DNA from: Molossus alvarezi | Taxonomy: Eukaryota; Chordata; Mammalia; Chiroptera; Molossidae | Length of the DNA stretch: 64,000 nucleotides | Assembly: GCA_037176705.1 (NCBI GenBank) | Contig: CM073907.1 | Coordinates: 9,703,001 to 9,767,000, forward strand | Direction of reading: 5' to 3' | In this document: positions 45,341 to 57,085 of the stretch, piece by piece | Layout of the letters: each line of letters starts with the position of its first letter | Numbering within the stretch: position 1 is the stretch's first letter | Notes under the pieces: generated by a model | The model's input: only the letters and a program-made list of their open reading frames with translations | Databases searched by the model: none | Told to the model about the DNA's origin: nothing | Translations under genes and position numbers: made by a program

Positions 45341-45535
45341 AGCCCGGTTGGTGTGGCTCAGCACTTGAGCATGGACCCATGCACCAGAAGTCACTGGTTG
45401 GATTCACAGTCATGGCACATGCCCAGGAGGGGGGTGTGCAGGAGGTGGCCAATCGATGTTCTCTCTCATCCATATTTCTATCTCTCCCTCCCTCTTCCTC
45501 CCTCTCTCTCTAAAATCAATAAAGAAAAAATAAAT
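45341..45535 (+). mobile_element. Ves SINE, type A, diverged
   Basis: AGCCCGGTTGGTGTGGCTCA, a degraded B box (GGTTGGATTCA), loss of the GTTGTGGGCCCGATC segment, and an end in AAAATCAATAAAG. Confidence 0.9.
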
Positions 45536-45603
45536 AAAAAGCAAAGAAAACATTTAGAAGGCTTATTCCCCACCAAGCTCGATGACTTAAAATGGTCAAA
45601 GGG

Positions 45604-45873
45604 CCCTGGCCAGTTTGGCTCAGCGGTTAGAGCGACGGCCTGCGGTCCGGAGAGACCCGGGTTCGGTTCCCGCTAAGGGCACGTACTTCGGTTGCAGTTT
45701 GTCCCCGGCCCTGGTTGGTCGTGCGGGTGGCAGCCACTCGATGTGTCCCTTCACGTCGATGTTTCTCTCTCTCTCTCCCTTCCTCTCTCTCCCTCCCACT
45801 CTATCTGTACAAAAAAATGGAAAAAAAAAAAAAAAAAAAATCCTCGGGTGAGGATAAAAAAAAAAAAAAAAAA
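45604..45873 (+). mobile_element. Ves SINE, type B, young-looking full copy
   Basis: Intact A box (TGGCTCAGCGGTTAGAGCG), B box GGTTCGGTTCC, CCGCTAAGGGCACGTACTTC, and a GGGTGAGGATA tail followed by about 19 A. Perfect duplication AAAATGGTCAAAGGG at 45589-45603 and 45874-45888 (the following CCC is shared with the element start). Long uninterrupted A runs and an exact duplication point to recent insertion. Confidence 0.95.
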
Positions 45874-45891
45874 AAAATGGTCAAAGGGCCC

Positions 45892-46690
45892 GTTACTGTC
45901 CCAGTTTTTTGCATCAAGCACACAGTGCGGAAACATTCAGAAGAACGTGGTGAAGACACAGGAAGCTGCTCATCTTAGTTGCCCCAGATACTTTTCTTTC
46001 CATAAGTAAGTCAAGTCTCTTGTTTTAGTGGGACTTAAGGGACTTTGATTCCATAAACTCTCAGATAATCCAGTGGAGATGGCGCTCACCTAAGCGTTTG
46101 GGGGACTGTAAACAATTTACCTAGAGTTGTCGCAGACAACACTGGACTTGACTGTCAGCATCTGCACCTGCTCTCATAGCTGAATCCCTGGTAGACGCGT
46201 CTCGTCATTGACCTTCAGTAACCAACAGAGGACGGTATGTATTTTAATCCCTTATCGGCGAAGACTTGGGATTAAATTCAAATCCTCCCGAAATGCTGCA
46301 TCCCTATTTTTATTTCCAGGCTCGATGCGTCGTTTGCAGTTCTTCGGAGAATGAATTTAGGTGTGTGGAAAGAGATAAGCAACAGCCAGTGAACTTTGTG
46401 GCATGACCACTGAGCAGACACACTGGGGATAATTGGCTACCACAGGGCACCGGTCCCCATCACGATGTTTTAGAAAAGTGTTCAGATTTTCACCGAAGAG
46501 TATACTGAAGGCGTGAAATCCAATTGTTATGGAAGTCCACCCTTGGCTTCTCAATGAAGAGAAAGCAACCCAGGTCCATCGAAGTTAAAATGTTGAGTTT
46601 TCATACATGGTTGTGACTCTCCTATGGGTGGTATTTGTTTCCTCCTTGGTTCATTGCACCTGGCTGGGGGTTCTTGGAAGGGATTCTTTA
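45892..46690. other. unique DNA
   Basis: No gene or recognised repeat. Confidence 0.5.
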
Positions 46691-46692
46691 AG

Positions 46693-46926
46693 CCCTGGCT
46701 GTCTAGCTCAGTTAGAGCATTACCCTGATGCGCCAAGGTTATGGGTTCAATCCCCAATCAGGGCACATACAAGAAAAACCAATGAATGCATAAATAAGTG
46801 GAACAACAAATTGATCTCTCTCTCTCGCTCTCTCTCTTTCTCTCGTTCCCTCCCTCCCTTCCTTTTCCTCCCCCCCTCCAACCCTTTCCCCCTTTCTCTT
46901 TCTCTCTCAAATGAAAATTTAAAAAA
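46693..46926 (+). mobile_element. Ves SINE, type C, long CT tract
   Basis: GCCCTGGCTGTCTAGCTCAG, ATGGGTTCAATCCCCAATCA, ACATACAAGAAAAACCAATG, ATAAATAAGTGGAACAACAA, then about 95 nt of CT-rich repeat. Flanks share AG(G/A)GATTC(T/C)TTAA. Confidence 0.9.
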
Positions 46927-47029
46927 GAGATTCCTTAATGTATTGGAATGAAGTCTCTGGAATGAGGCCTGGGATAGGGGAATGTGCATTCTTTAGGCCT
47001 TTGAAATACACAAGAAAATTAAATAAGAT

Positions 47030-48260
47030 TCATTACTTATTGGGAAAAAGGAGTTAAAAGTATCTTTATTGGCAGAAGACTTGATGGCATACTTGGAAAA
47101 CCTAAGAGACGCCATGAATATCTATTAAAATTCATAAGACAATTAGAATTAATGAGGTAATATGGATATGTACGCTTTCTCAACTAAAAGTGTAAGGATA
47201 GAACAAAATGGATTTACAATAATACAATAGTAAGTAAATTCCAAGAAAAAAAAATTAATAAGAAGTCATAGGATTTAATTGAAGAAAATTTCAAAATCTT
47301 ATTGACAGTCCAAAGCAAGATACTTTTATGGTCCAAGATTATAGAATGTCAAATGTTTTCAACTTACTATATGAATTTGATATAACTGTAATTAGAACTC
47401 GAATCAGTTTTGTTGGAGGATGAGTAAGGAATGTAAAGGAGAAATTTAAAGTTCACATGGAAAAATAAATAAATATTGAAACTAGCCAAGAAAATTTTCC
47501 AAAAGACAAAGGAAGTATAAAAATAAACTAATTAAACATGCGATGGGTATTTGAATAACCTTTGCGTGGGAAAAGTCCTTTTCAAGAGAATTAAGACATG
47601 AAGACTCTCTGAAGGAAAACAGACAGAGCCTGGGAAGAGAGACTCGCAACACATATAACAAACAAAGAATTAATCTGCAAAGTTCTGCACATTTATAGGA
47701 GAGACAAACAACTTCACAGAAAAATAGGAAATCAATATTAGCATAGAGTTCAAGAGAGAGGAAGTTCTGGCAGACAATACATTCAGTCAGCGGAGCTGAA
47801 CTTTTCTCACAGTGAAGAAACTGCAAGATGAAAATAAGACATTTTCCACCTCCTTATTTGGCAAAGTGAAAACAGCAACAAAAACAATATAAAAAGCAGC
47901 AAAATGGAACATTATCAAGGATATGGGCAAAGGGCATTCTTACATGTTGCTGATGAAGTATAGATTATCACCACCTATACCAGGGCAGCAATCTGGAGAT
48001 TCTATTAAATTTAAAAAGCATGTTTTCCTTTAGACCCAGCAATCTTATTTTAGAAAATGTATGCTTTGGAAAGAAAGACATCAATATGAAAAGACTTTGC
48101 ATACAAGAAAATCTGAAATCACATCATTTTCACTTGCAAAGAAAGAAACATACAGGAAAATAAAGAAAAAAAAATCCTGAATATTCGGGAAGAGCAAAAG
48201 CAATTAGTAAACAATGATAGACGTGCAGCATGGAATAGTTTTTGCATTGGAAAGGATGTT
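47030..48260 (+). mobile_element. decayed L1 (ORF2 3' region and 3' UTR)
   Basis: A-rich plus-strand sequence with L1 ORF2-like order: CTTATTGGGAAAAAGGAG, GGCAGAAGACTTGATGGCAT, AACTAGCCAAGAAAATTTTC, AGACAAACAACTTCACAG, then AGCAATCTGGAGATTCTATT and CCTTTAGACCCAGCAATCTT. Many indels and stops; no open frame. An old family (L1M or HAL1-like). Confidence 0.75.
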
Positions 48261-48591
48261 CTATTTGGTCTCTAGATCATGCTCATGACCTTGCTGATTG
48301 ATACAAGCTAGTTGCAGTGATATGAGCAATAGGAGCCCAGGTCTGCAGAAAAGACTTTATGTGAATATAGCTGAGGTGAACACGAAGAAAGGGATGGGTA
48401 AATTCAGAGAAGGCTTCCCTGCTCCATTATCTCATGGGAGCAAATAATGCAGAGTTTTAGGGGGACCAGATGAAATGGGTACATTTTCTTTAACATGATA
48501 ATATGGTGATTGTGGAGGGGGAGAGGATGGATGGATGGAATTGGAAGAAGGCGTAGATGGTGATGGAAAAAAGAAAATTAAAATAAAGTAG

Positions 48592-48832
48592 CCTGGCTGG
48601 TGTGGCTCAGTGGTTGAGCGTCGACCCGTGCACCAAGAGGTCACTGGTTCGATTCCCAGTCAGGGCACATGCCCAGGTTGTAGACCCGATCCCCAGTGGG
48701 GGGCGTGCAGGAAGTGGCCAATCAATGTTTTCTGTCATTGATGTTTCTATCTCTCTCTCCCTCTCCCTTCGTCTCTCTCTAATATCAATAAGGAAAAAAA
48801 TTGTTAAATCTCTCTAAAAAATTAATAAAAAG
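48592..48832 (+). mobile_element. Ves SINE, type A, full length
   Basis: Intact A and B boxes (TGGCTCAGTGGTTGAGCG, GGTTCGATTCC). The tail is partly duplicated (TCTCTCTAATATCAATAAGG then TCTCTCTAAAAAATTAATAA). No certain flanking duplication. Confidence 0.9.
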
Positions 48833-50616
48833 AACAACAACAACAAGAAAAGTAAAATAGTAAGAGTCATTGCAATGGATCCCACTGTGAACATAAAAGA
48901 ATGGTTAGCTGTTAGGTAGGAAGAGAAAGGGGGGTACGGGGACAGCCCAGGAAACAGCCTAGAATGGAAACAGAAACCCACTGGAAATGGGACGGAGATG
49001 GAAATGAAACAGGTCGTGAGTTGGGTTTGGGATCGAAATCAATGACAAGAGGTTGATGGCTCAGATCTGAGTTTTAGATACGGTTCTGACTGTGGAGTCA
49101 AGCAAGGGTGGCCTGAAGGTGGCCCAGCGAAGACACTTGCCACCATAGTAGAGTTCCAAGGCTGAAGGCCAGGGCTGGGCACATGGGGACGAGGCTGCAG
49201 GAGAACCTGAGGATCATGTTGGAGGCCCTCTTGATTAGCTGGACGTGGTGAGGAGGGGCCAGAAGAAGTCAAATTCGATCGGCCACTTGGCTTGATGTTA
49301 ATGCGTCACCAGTGGCATGAAAGGCGTCTAGGGGTAGGGGGGCGGGATGACCTCTATTGGGTATGCTGAACTCTCTCTCCATATGTTTTTCTGGCCTAAG
49401 TGTGTCATCTGCCCCGACGGTGGCACCTTTGGAGGACGTGATACTCATTTACAAGGTTGATGTGTGAGTTTACAAATCAGTCGCCTGGCTCCACAGTCAC
49501 CCGAGGAGCCTTGGAGGAAGTGCCCGGGTCTGCTGGATGCTCCGCGCGTGGTGTAGACAGCAGGCATGTCCAAGTCCACCGTCAGCGTGGGTTTGTGGCA
49601 GCTCCGCCGAAGCAGCCCCCTGGCCCCCACACCTTCCAGTTCTGCCCCCAGGGGACCTGCTGTGCCTTGCTGTGCCCCAGGGAGCCAGGCTGAACCGCCC
49701 CCCCCCCCCACGACTCAGAGAGCAAACCTGCCTTATCAGTGTCTGCCTAGCAACCAAAAGGTGACACGTGGGGCCTGCATTTCCCCCCATCCTCTTGATG
49801 AGAGGAAGGGATTCTCCTGCGAGTTATTACCTGAAATAATACCATATGGTAAAATGTAAACAACATCTGCATATTCATGTAATAATTTCATCTGTTTAAT
49901 TAGTTCCAGCAAAGCAGTTTACCCTCGGAGGGCCCTCGGCTGTCAGCTCGACGCTCATACATCCAGGGCTCACTGTCGGGCTGACAGGCTTCTATTGTTC
50001 ATTCTGTGTGCACATCAGCGGTTCCTGTAAGTGAATCTTCGAGGGGTGGGGCGCCTGTCCCCGCCGAGCCCGAGATGGGGGGAGCTGTCAGCCTGGCATC
50101 GGGTTACTAAAGACAGACTTGACAGACCAGGTGATGCTGGGGGAGAAAAGACAGATTGTTTATTCCTGGTGCTTCTTCATCTGGATGCGAGTGGGCTCCG
50201 GTGAGCCCTTGTGGTACGGAGGTTCTCGGTCTTTGCACCCTGACCCCAGTGGAAAACGGAGTCAGACCAGCAGCCCTGCAGAACCAGGGCGCCGGCTCCT
50301 TCTGCCCCATCTCAGGGCGCAGGAAGCCCAGCACCGCCCCCAGGCTCAGGGAACCTCGCGGTACAAAGCTAAACATTTGGAAGTGAGCACACACACACAT
50401 ACACCCGCACACACACACACCACAGGGCTATCCTTTTAGAGAGAAGCATTTTACAGATGAGAACAAAGGCCAGTTTATATAGGCGACGTGACCAAGGCTA
50501 GCCAGCTCACCTTTATTTGAAATTCAAGGCTCGTCATAGATGGCTTTTAATTTTTTTCTTGCTTACACATGAACAGAAAGTGTTGAGCTGCTTTTCTTGA
50601 GAAGCATATAATTTAT
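48833..50616. other. unique DNA, GC-richer at 49.4-50.4 kb
   Basis: No interspersed repeat was recognised; no CpG island. Several overlapping ORFs of 75-106 codons on both strands at 49445-50439 reflect the GC content and show no domain. A CA tract lies at about 50388-50420. Confidence 0.45.
49840..50060. promoter_or_regulatory. candidate conserved non-coding element
   Basis: Repeat-free block with TTTAATTAGTTCC, a HOX/MEIS-like CTGTCAG (and GCTGACAGG) and ATTGTTC (SOX-like). Evidence is motif content only. Confidence 0.3.
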
Positions 50617-50760
50617 ATATATATGTGAGTGTATATGTGTGTGTGTGTATATATATGTGTGTATATATGTGTGTGTGTGTATATACACATGTACATGTGT
50701 ATATAAATATATAAATATAAATACACACATATAGATGTAGATGTATATATTGCAATATAC
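50617..50760. repeat. compound TA/TG microsatellite with a perfect palindrome
   Basis: Alternating TA and TG blocks. A perfect 26-bp palindrome centred on GTAC spans 50680-50705. Confidence 0.9.
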
Positions 50761-52590
50761 ATCAGTCTGTCAGTGACCACCGATGTCTCTTCAAGCTCTA
50801 AAGTCAGGGTGCTGAGTGAGCTGGAAATCTTGATCACTGACGTCGCTCCACCTTCTGAATCCCCGGCCACTGGCATGCTTCCCGAGATGGACACTTTTAT
50901 GTCGGAGGATCTTAAGTGCCCTAAAAGCTGGGAGAGAGCACGCTATGAATCTATGAATCCGGGCTGTAGCATCCCAGGGAAATCACTGTCCAGATGAGGA
51001 CTGAGCATCTTCTGTGAGTAAGGAAATAACTGATTCTGGGGACATACTTTGCATTTAGTGACAGCAAGCTAATTGTTGCATCTCCTTCTCTTATATGGAC
51101 CTCAAAGAGTTCCAACATCATATGCTCCCCAGACATCGGAACTCTCTGGAGTAGGATGCAAAATTAGTGGACAGGTGTTTGTTTTTTTTTGTTTTTTTTT
51201 CTGGGAAACAGGTGACCCCCCCCCAAAAAAAAGATAAAAGTATAGAGCTAGAGTTGAGTGACTTGGTTCATCTATTCCTGATCCACATAGTCATTTTTAA
51301 AATAATGTGTGTTTTTTTAAAATATATATTTAAAAAATATCTATACCATAGCCAGTTTGTCACAGATCTGGTTGATTTCCACCAAAAAATTTCTCATTAA
51401 ATAATGAGCCTCTCGGGAGCCCTGTCTTTGTCAGCCAAAGCCGTGGGTATACACACCTTCAAACTCACCAGAAGTTGTGACTTCTTGTCACTTTGCTGTA
51501 TATTTCCAGTGTTGTCTTTTTAATCTATTCTAGGAAGAAATTGTACAACTAATGGAAACATCCCCCCACCAAAGTACAATAAAATCATTCTTTTAAGTTT
51601 CTTCTTCCATTAAGTGGCTCATATGTGGAGATTTTTATGCAACCCTAAAGTGATGTCTAAATGAGCACTTAGAAAAGTCAATTATACTTTTAAAGTGACG
51701 GTCTATAATTGTTATGGTCTCCTTGTGAACACGTCCAAATGGTCTGTAATGGGCATTTCAGGGCACGGGGGTTAATGTTATCTTTAGCAAGGCAAAAGTG
51801 CTGGCCAAAGCAGGGTTAACTTATTAAAATAACTTTACGTGGTATTTCAAAGCAATTTCTGTGGTCTCCGGGTCTACTTAACTCACATCTGGTCCTTCCC
51901 AGTGGTTTTCACTGGAGCTATACTATTAAGTTGCTTTATATTAATTTGGTTGCTGCAGATAATTTGGTGTTATATCTACGCAGGTTAAAGATTGAGTTCT
52001 CCTTCTGCAAACGAAAAGAATCCCTATCAGAGATGAAAACGTACCTAATTAAGCTATTTTTGATCTCTTATTCTGTGAATGCTTTGCTTTCTCTCTTCCT
52101 CTTCATAATCTTGACAAAGGAAACTCCCACATCCTGATTTGCGGGTCTCTGACTAATCCAAGGGTCTCACCATGGCATTGGCCGTGATCAATAACTAATT
52201 ATTAAACCAGCAATTCTTTCCAGAGCTCCTTGTTAAAAAATTGCTTTTGGCTGAGAGAGAAGGAAAAAGGTCGTCACTTTGACATGGTCTCGAGTCTTTC
52301 AAAATCCAGTGGGCCATCCAATTGAATTACTGTCCTAAACTAATTGATATAAATTTGAACAGAACAATGCTTGTTACTGCAGAATCTCATAACGATATCC
52401 TTGGCAAGAAAACGTTGGGGAGGAAAAAAAAAATCCCAACACCAATTACAAAGCATTCAAATGCGACTTCAGAATTAGGAATTGGAAAAAAGAAAAGTTG
52501 GGGTGGGTTATGGCTGGACACACTATTTTTTTGAGGTTCAACATGATCACATTCATCCTTTTATTCATTCGCTGATCAAATAGTTTTAAT
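50761..52590. other. unique DNA, no gene seen
   Basis: No recognised transposon; T, C and A runs at 51181-51231. Repeat-free candidate regulatory sequence is listed separately. Confidence 0.5.
51600..52250. promoter_or_regulatory. candidate conserved non-coding elements
   Basis: AGTCAATTATACTT, CTATAATTGTTATGG and TGTAATGGGC, then CCTAATTAAGC (about 52045) and ATCAATAACTAATTATTAAA (about 52188), in repeat-free sequence. Resembles homeodomain-rich developmental enhancers. Inferred. Confidence 0.3.
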
Positions 52591-52599
52591 GCTTTTTAT

Positions 52600-53194
52600 T
52601 TTTACTTTTTATTGTTGAAAGTATTACAGATGTCTCCCTTTTTCCCCATTGACCCCCCTCCTTCCGGCTCCCACCCCCTTCCTGACTACCCCAGCTTAGT
52701 GTCCATGTCAATTAGTTGTGCATATATGCATATATGTTCTTTGGTTTATCTCTTCCGTCCCCTCCCACCCCCATCCCTTTGAAGTTTGTCAGTACTTCTA
52801 TGATTCTGGTCTCTTTCAGTGGACAACTTATTTTGTTCATTATGTTCCACAAATAAGTGAGGTCATGTGGTTCTTGTCTTTGTCTGATTGGCTTATTTCA
52901 CTCAGCATAGTACTCTCCAGGTACCTCCATGTCATCTCAAAGGGTAAGAGATTTTTCTTCTTTATAGCTGCATAGTATTCCATTGTGTAAATGTACCACA
53001 GCTTTTTTATCCACTCATCTACTAATGGGCACTTGGGCTGTTTCCAGATATTAGCTATTGTAAGTAGCGCTGCTGTGAACATAGGGGCACATATATTTTT
53101 CTGATTGGTTTTCAGGCTTCTTACGATATATTTCTAGAAGTAGGATCACTGGTTCAAATGGCAGTTTTATTTTTAATTTTTGAGGCAACACTAT
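52600..53194 (-). mobile_element. 5'-truncated L1, 3' end
   Basis: Minus strand: 3' UTR with TATTGTTGAAAGTATTACAG, then ORF2 C terminus (minus-strand frame 52840-53082 reads KLWYIYTMEYYAAIKKKN). Truncated near 53194. Confidence 0.9.
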
Positions 53195-54300
53195 GGACAC
53201 AGTTTGATGGCGTGTTCAGACTTCTTTTATCCACAATATTGTGAACATTGAGGCGGTCACTCGGTCCTATATTTATAGTCATAAAAAGAGCATCCTTTGA
53301 TAGATTATTTAACTTCAGCACTGATGATCATAACTTGCGAAGCATTTGAGTGACAGCTGTCATTTCCTTGTTACCTAAGATCTTGGTTTTGGCCAATCCA
53401 GTAAGACGCTGCTTTCTGAATGGCACCGAGGTTGTCAAATAGTCACGAAAATATTGTGAGCTCTAAAAAACCACTCGTGTCTCCCAATCACATCCCTTCT
53501 GCCATCACTTGGGGAACGGCAAGAGAATGAATGTTTATAATTTCCTGCTTAAAATCTTTTGCGTGTGTCTATTGATTGAGAGCCAAGAGTAGGCTAGGAC
53601 ATCCAACACACAGGTTTGTATTGGTGAAAAGTTTCGATGTGGAGAAACTGCTCTCACTGAGCAGTCTGTTGAGTGAGAAATATGTCTGTTGTGATGTGGT
53701 TTCTAACTGTGCTTCAGATGTGACGTGTCCTCCAGGAAACCTACTTCTCCTTTTAGTGGTGACTTTGTAGGACTGTCCAACCAGGCTAGGCCAGCCTCTC
53801 CTCACCCCTTGGCCATTCCCTGTGTGTTTATCCAACTTGAGATGGGAGTTTCTAGAATTCGTTTTTCACAAATGCTCTCTGCCTTGTCCTGATGGAGTAT
53901 CTTGAAAACTCATATATACTGAATTTATTTCCCATTTTATGAAACTGCTGAAACTCATGGAATTATTTCCCTTTTCTACTTTGGCCAATTAAAAAAACAA
54001 AACAAAACAAAGCACCTGCTCAAACAAGGGCTTCTATAGTGAAAATAAGGTCCAGCACGTACCCCTATTGTGCAATGTCTTAGTTGATTCTATTAGTCCT
54101 GCAATGTACTTAGACATTTTTAACTTTTTGAATGGAATAAATTTTATTTACCAAATTAAAAGCAGTGTTCCCTTAGATAGCCATTGCATTACATTTGTTT
54201 GGATAGCATGCTCATTTGGCCACTGGATAAAACTGAGTACCACTGAGTTATAAAAACAATAACCATAATCAATCAGAGTCAACACCAAGTCAGCCAGAAG
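53195..54300. other. unique DNA
   Basis: No gene or recognised repeat. The 88-codon minus-strand ORF at 53569-53835 has no recognised domain. Confidence 0.5.
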
Positions 54301-54304
54301 GCCT

Positions 54305-55040
54305 GCCCTTTGCCTATAAGCTTTCATTTCACCTCAAAACAGCATAACAGGGCACATACTTTACTTCGATTTTATAGATGAGGAAAGTGAAACTTTTTAT
54401 TTTTTAATTTAATTAATTAATTTACTTTTGTTACAGATGTTTCTCCTTTTTCCTCCCTCCACCCTCCCCGCCCTGTTCCCAGCTTTGTTGTCCATATCCA
54501 TTGTTCATGCACACATGCATATAAGTTCTGTGGTTTATCTCTCCCCCACCACCCCCTTTTCTGGGCATTGTCAGTCTGTACCCCACTTCCACGTCTCTGG
54601 GACTACCCCGTTTCTCAGACTGTTATGTTCATTATATTCCACAAATAAGTGAGATCATGTGATATTTGTCTTTCTCTGCTTGGCTTGTTTCACTTAGCAT
54701 AATACTCTCCAGGTCCCTCCATGTCGTCTCAAAGGATAAGAGATCTTTCTTTATTACAGCTGCATAGTACTCCATTGTGTACATGTACCACAGCTTTTTT
54801 ATCTATTTGCCTACTGATGGACACTTGGGCTGTTTCCAGATCTTAGCGATTGTAAATAGTGCTGCTATGAACATGGGGGTACATATATTCTTTCTGATTG
54901 GTGTATTGGCTTCTTAGGGTATATTCCTAGAAGTGGGATCACTGGGTCGAGACTTTTCATTTTTAAGGAATTGCTCAAGGTGCCAGAGATCATGAATGGT
55001 GAGATGTGGATTTGAACCCACATCGGGGTAAGCCCAGAGC
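54305..55040 (-). repeat. MIR SINE split by an L1
   Basis: Left part 54305-54390 (TTACTTCGATTTTATAGATG, AGGAAAGTGAAAC) and right part 54967-55040 (AATTGCTCAAGGTGCCAGAG, GATTTGAACCCACATC) are consecutive segments of one reverse-orientation MIR. The L1 at 54408-54948 separates them. Confidence 0.75.
54408..54948 (-). mobile_element. 5'-truncated L1 inserted in a MIR
   Basis: 3' UTR with TTGTTACAGATGTTTCTCC and the ORF2 end (CTGCATAGTACTCCATTGTG), minus strand. Flanking duplication GA(A/G)ACTTTT-ATTTTTAA at about 54389-54407 and 54949-54966, with few mismatches. Confidence 0.9.
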
Positions 55041-55197
55041 CTTCAGCCTGTGAGAGTGCTCCTAAGCTGAGGACGTGGGGGAGGCCGGGTGCCAATGGGC
55101 AAGTATTTCCCAGAGTGGCCCCCTGGAGCGAGGCCAGCAGTCCAATGTCTATCAGGAAGCATGGAGGTGCTAAATAAAGAAAAAATTCTGGTTTTGC

Positions 55198-55385
55198 ATG
55201 GCCGGTGAGGCACAGTGGTTGAGCATCGACCCATGCACCAAGAGGTCGCTGGTTCGATTCCCAGTCAGGGCACATGCCCAGGTTGTGGCCCGATCCCCAG
55301 TCAGGAGTATGCAGGAGGCAGCCAGTCGATATTCTCTCTCATCAATGTTTCTATCTCTCTCCCTCTCAAATTAGTAAAGAAAACA
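55198..55385 (+). mobile_element. Ves SINE, type A
   Basis: ATGGCCGGTGAGGCACAGTG (A box changed), B box GGTTCGATTCC intact, end AAATTAGTAAAG. No clear duplication. Confidence 0.9.
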
Positions 55386-56879
55386 ATTTCTGTTCTCCTT
55401 TAAGAGCAGAACTAACCTGTTTCCAAGAAAGCATCTGTGGGCAGTGTTGGGGGGCTGGGGTGTAAAATGAGATTTTCTAAGGTCTTTAGCAGTTTACGAG
55501 CCCCCAAGATGACCAGTCCTAGCTTCCTCGTTTCCAGCAGCAAAGACCTCTGACACTTTCCTGGGCTTCTCCAAGATGAACTGCATGGCTTTGGGTGGGT
55601 GGGTGGGTGGGTGGGTGGGTTTTTTGTAGTTCTCATTCCTGCTTGCCCATTAAGATCCCCTGGGGAACTTTTATGAACAACCATTGTCCGAGAGCGATGC
55701 ATCCGTGTTCTTGTTTGATTTCTCTGGAGTGGGGAATGAGAATTGTGTTTGAAATGAGGAAATTCTCATATGTGGCCAGAGTTGAGAATCCCCGCCCAGC
55801 CACCAAATGCAAAGCGTCTAATGATCAGGAGCAACCAGTAGGATAATTTCCAAATGTTGACATTAGCTCAGAGACGGGATCTTAACTCAGTGACTATTTA
55901 CATAAATTATATGCTTGTAAGAACATTTATTTACTTAGTATTCTAAAATTAAACTAAGGGCAACATTGACGAAATCTCATCTATTTTATATCCAATGCGA
56001 TGCATTTCTATTTTTATGCATGTGTGAGAGTTAATTTTCTTAATTGAAGAATTTTATGCATTGCAAGCTCTTGTTAACTTTGAGTTGGCAAACTTTTGAG
56101 ATGTCATCCCGAAATGCACGAATGATATGAGAGAACGCGCAAGGACCAGAGATGAAATGCTAATGAAACATTAAGAGTCGAGTTCAAATAGATTCCGAGA
56201 TGAAAATGCTATTCCTAGATGAAAATAGAAAGAGAATATTAGACAAAAAACAATTGGGAATGAGAAGAGGAGGAAAATACTGTTGGAATATGAAAAGTCC
56301 TGGGTTCGAGTAATGAACACGAGGAAATCAACATGGATGAGCAAGACACGAGGAATGTGCAGTTAAACCCACCAAATAACACACCGATTGCTATCTTGAT
56401 GAGGTTTCACTCCATCCACGGTCGCAGGCCCCTCTTCCATTATGAGAGCTGCTTACAAGCTAAGACACAAGAAACCCACGCGCAAGCATGGCACTGCCCA
56501 GAAATGCTATGCCATTCAGTGGGGCTGTCTCCAGCTGGAACTTGAGCATCGCGTCCCTCATTTTGAGACAGGCCAGGAAGCCAGTGGAATAGGGAAACGG
56601 AGACAGAGAGCTGGACAAACGGACAGGTTACGTTACAGTGGATACAGAAGGTCACCTCCCGAGAGAGAACATCCAGGCCTCAGTTGTATTTCAGGCCCAG
56701 CAAAGCAGCAAGACCACAGCAGCGACCCCGTGGCTGATTTCAGGATAATGACCCTGCCCTAGCACCCGCCAATCAATCAGTGGACACCTAGACCCTCGCA
56801 CTTGGAAAGTTGCTGAGTATTTTGTTGAGATCATCCCCTGGGCCTCCCCCCCAAATCTCCACCTTTAAAACCCTTTGGC
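55386..56879. other. unique DNA, no gene seen
   Basis: No recognised transposon. Includes a (GGGT)7 tract. ORFs at 55412-55702 and 56442-56762 have no recognised domain. Confidence 0.5.
55593..55620 (+). repeat. (GGGT)7 tract, G-quadruplex-capable
   Basis: Seven perfect GGGT units followed directly by a T run; the ideal short-loop pattern for intramolecular G-quadruplex folding. Confidence 0.95.
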
Positions 56880-57085
56880 CCAGCCGGTGTGGCTCAGTGG
56901 TTGAGCATCGACCCTGCACCAAGAGGTCGCCGGTTCAATTCCCAGTCGGGACACATGCCCAGGTTGTGGGCCCGATCACCAGTGGGGGGCATGCAGGAGG
57001 CGGCCCATCAATGTTCTCTCTCATCGATGTTTCTCTCTCTCCCCCTATCCCTTCCTCTCTCTCTAAAATCAATAAAGAAAAAATA
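56880..57085 (+). mobile_element. Ves SINE, type A, full length
   Basis: CCCAGCCGGTGTGGCTCAGT, B box GGTTCAATTCC, end AAAATCAATAAAG. Well preserved. Confidence 0.95.

Noticed and set aside
49430..50400. GC-richer stretch as a CpG island promoter
   Set aside because: CG dinucleotides are not dense enough by eye and no exon or TSS motif is evident.
56333..56762. overlapping ORFs of 70 and 106 codons with basic composition, considered as a processed pseudogene
   Set aside because: No poly(A) tail, no flanking duplication and no recognised protein family.
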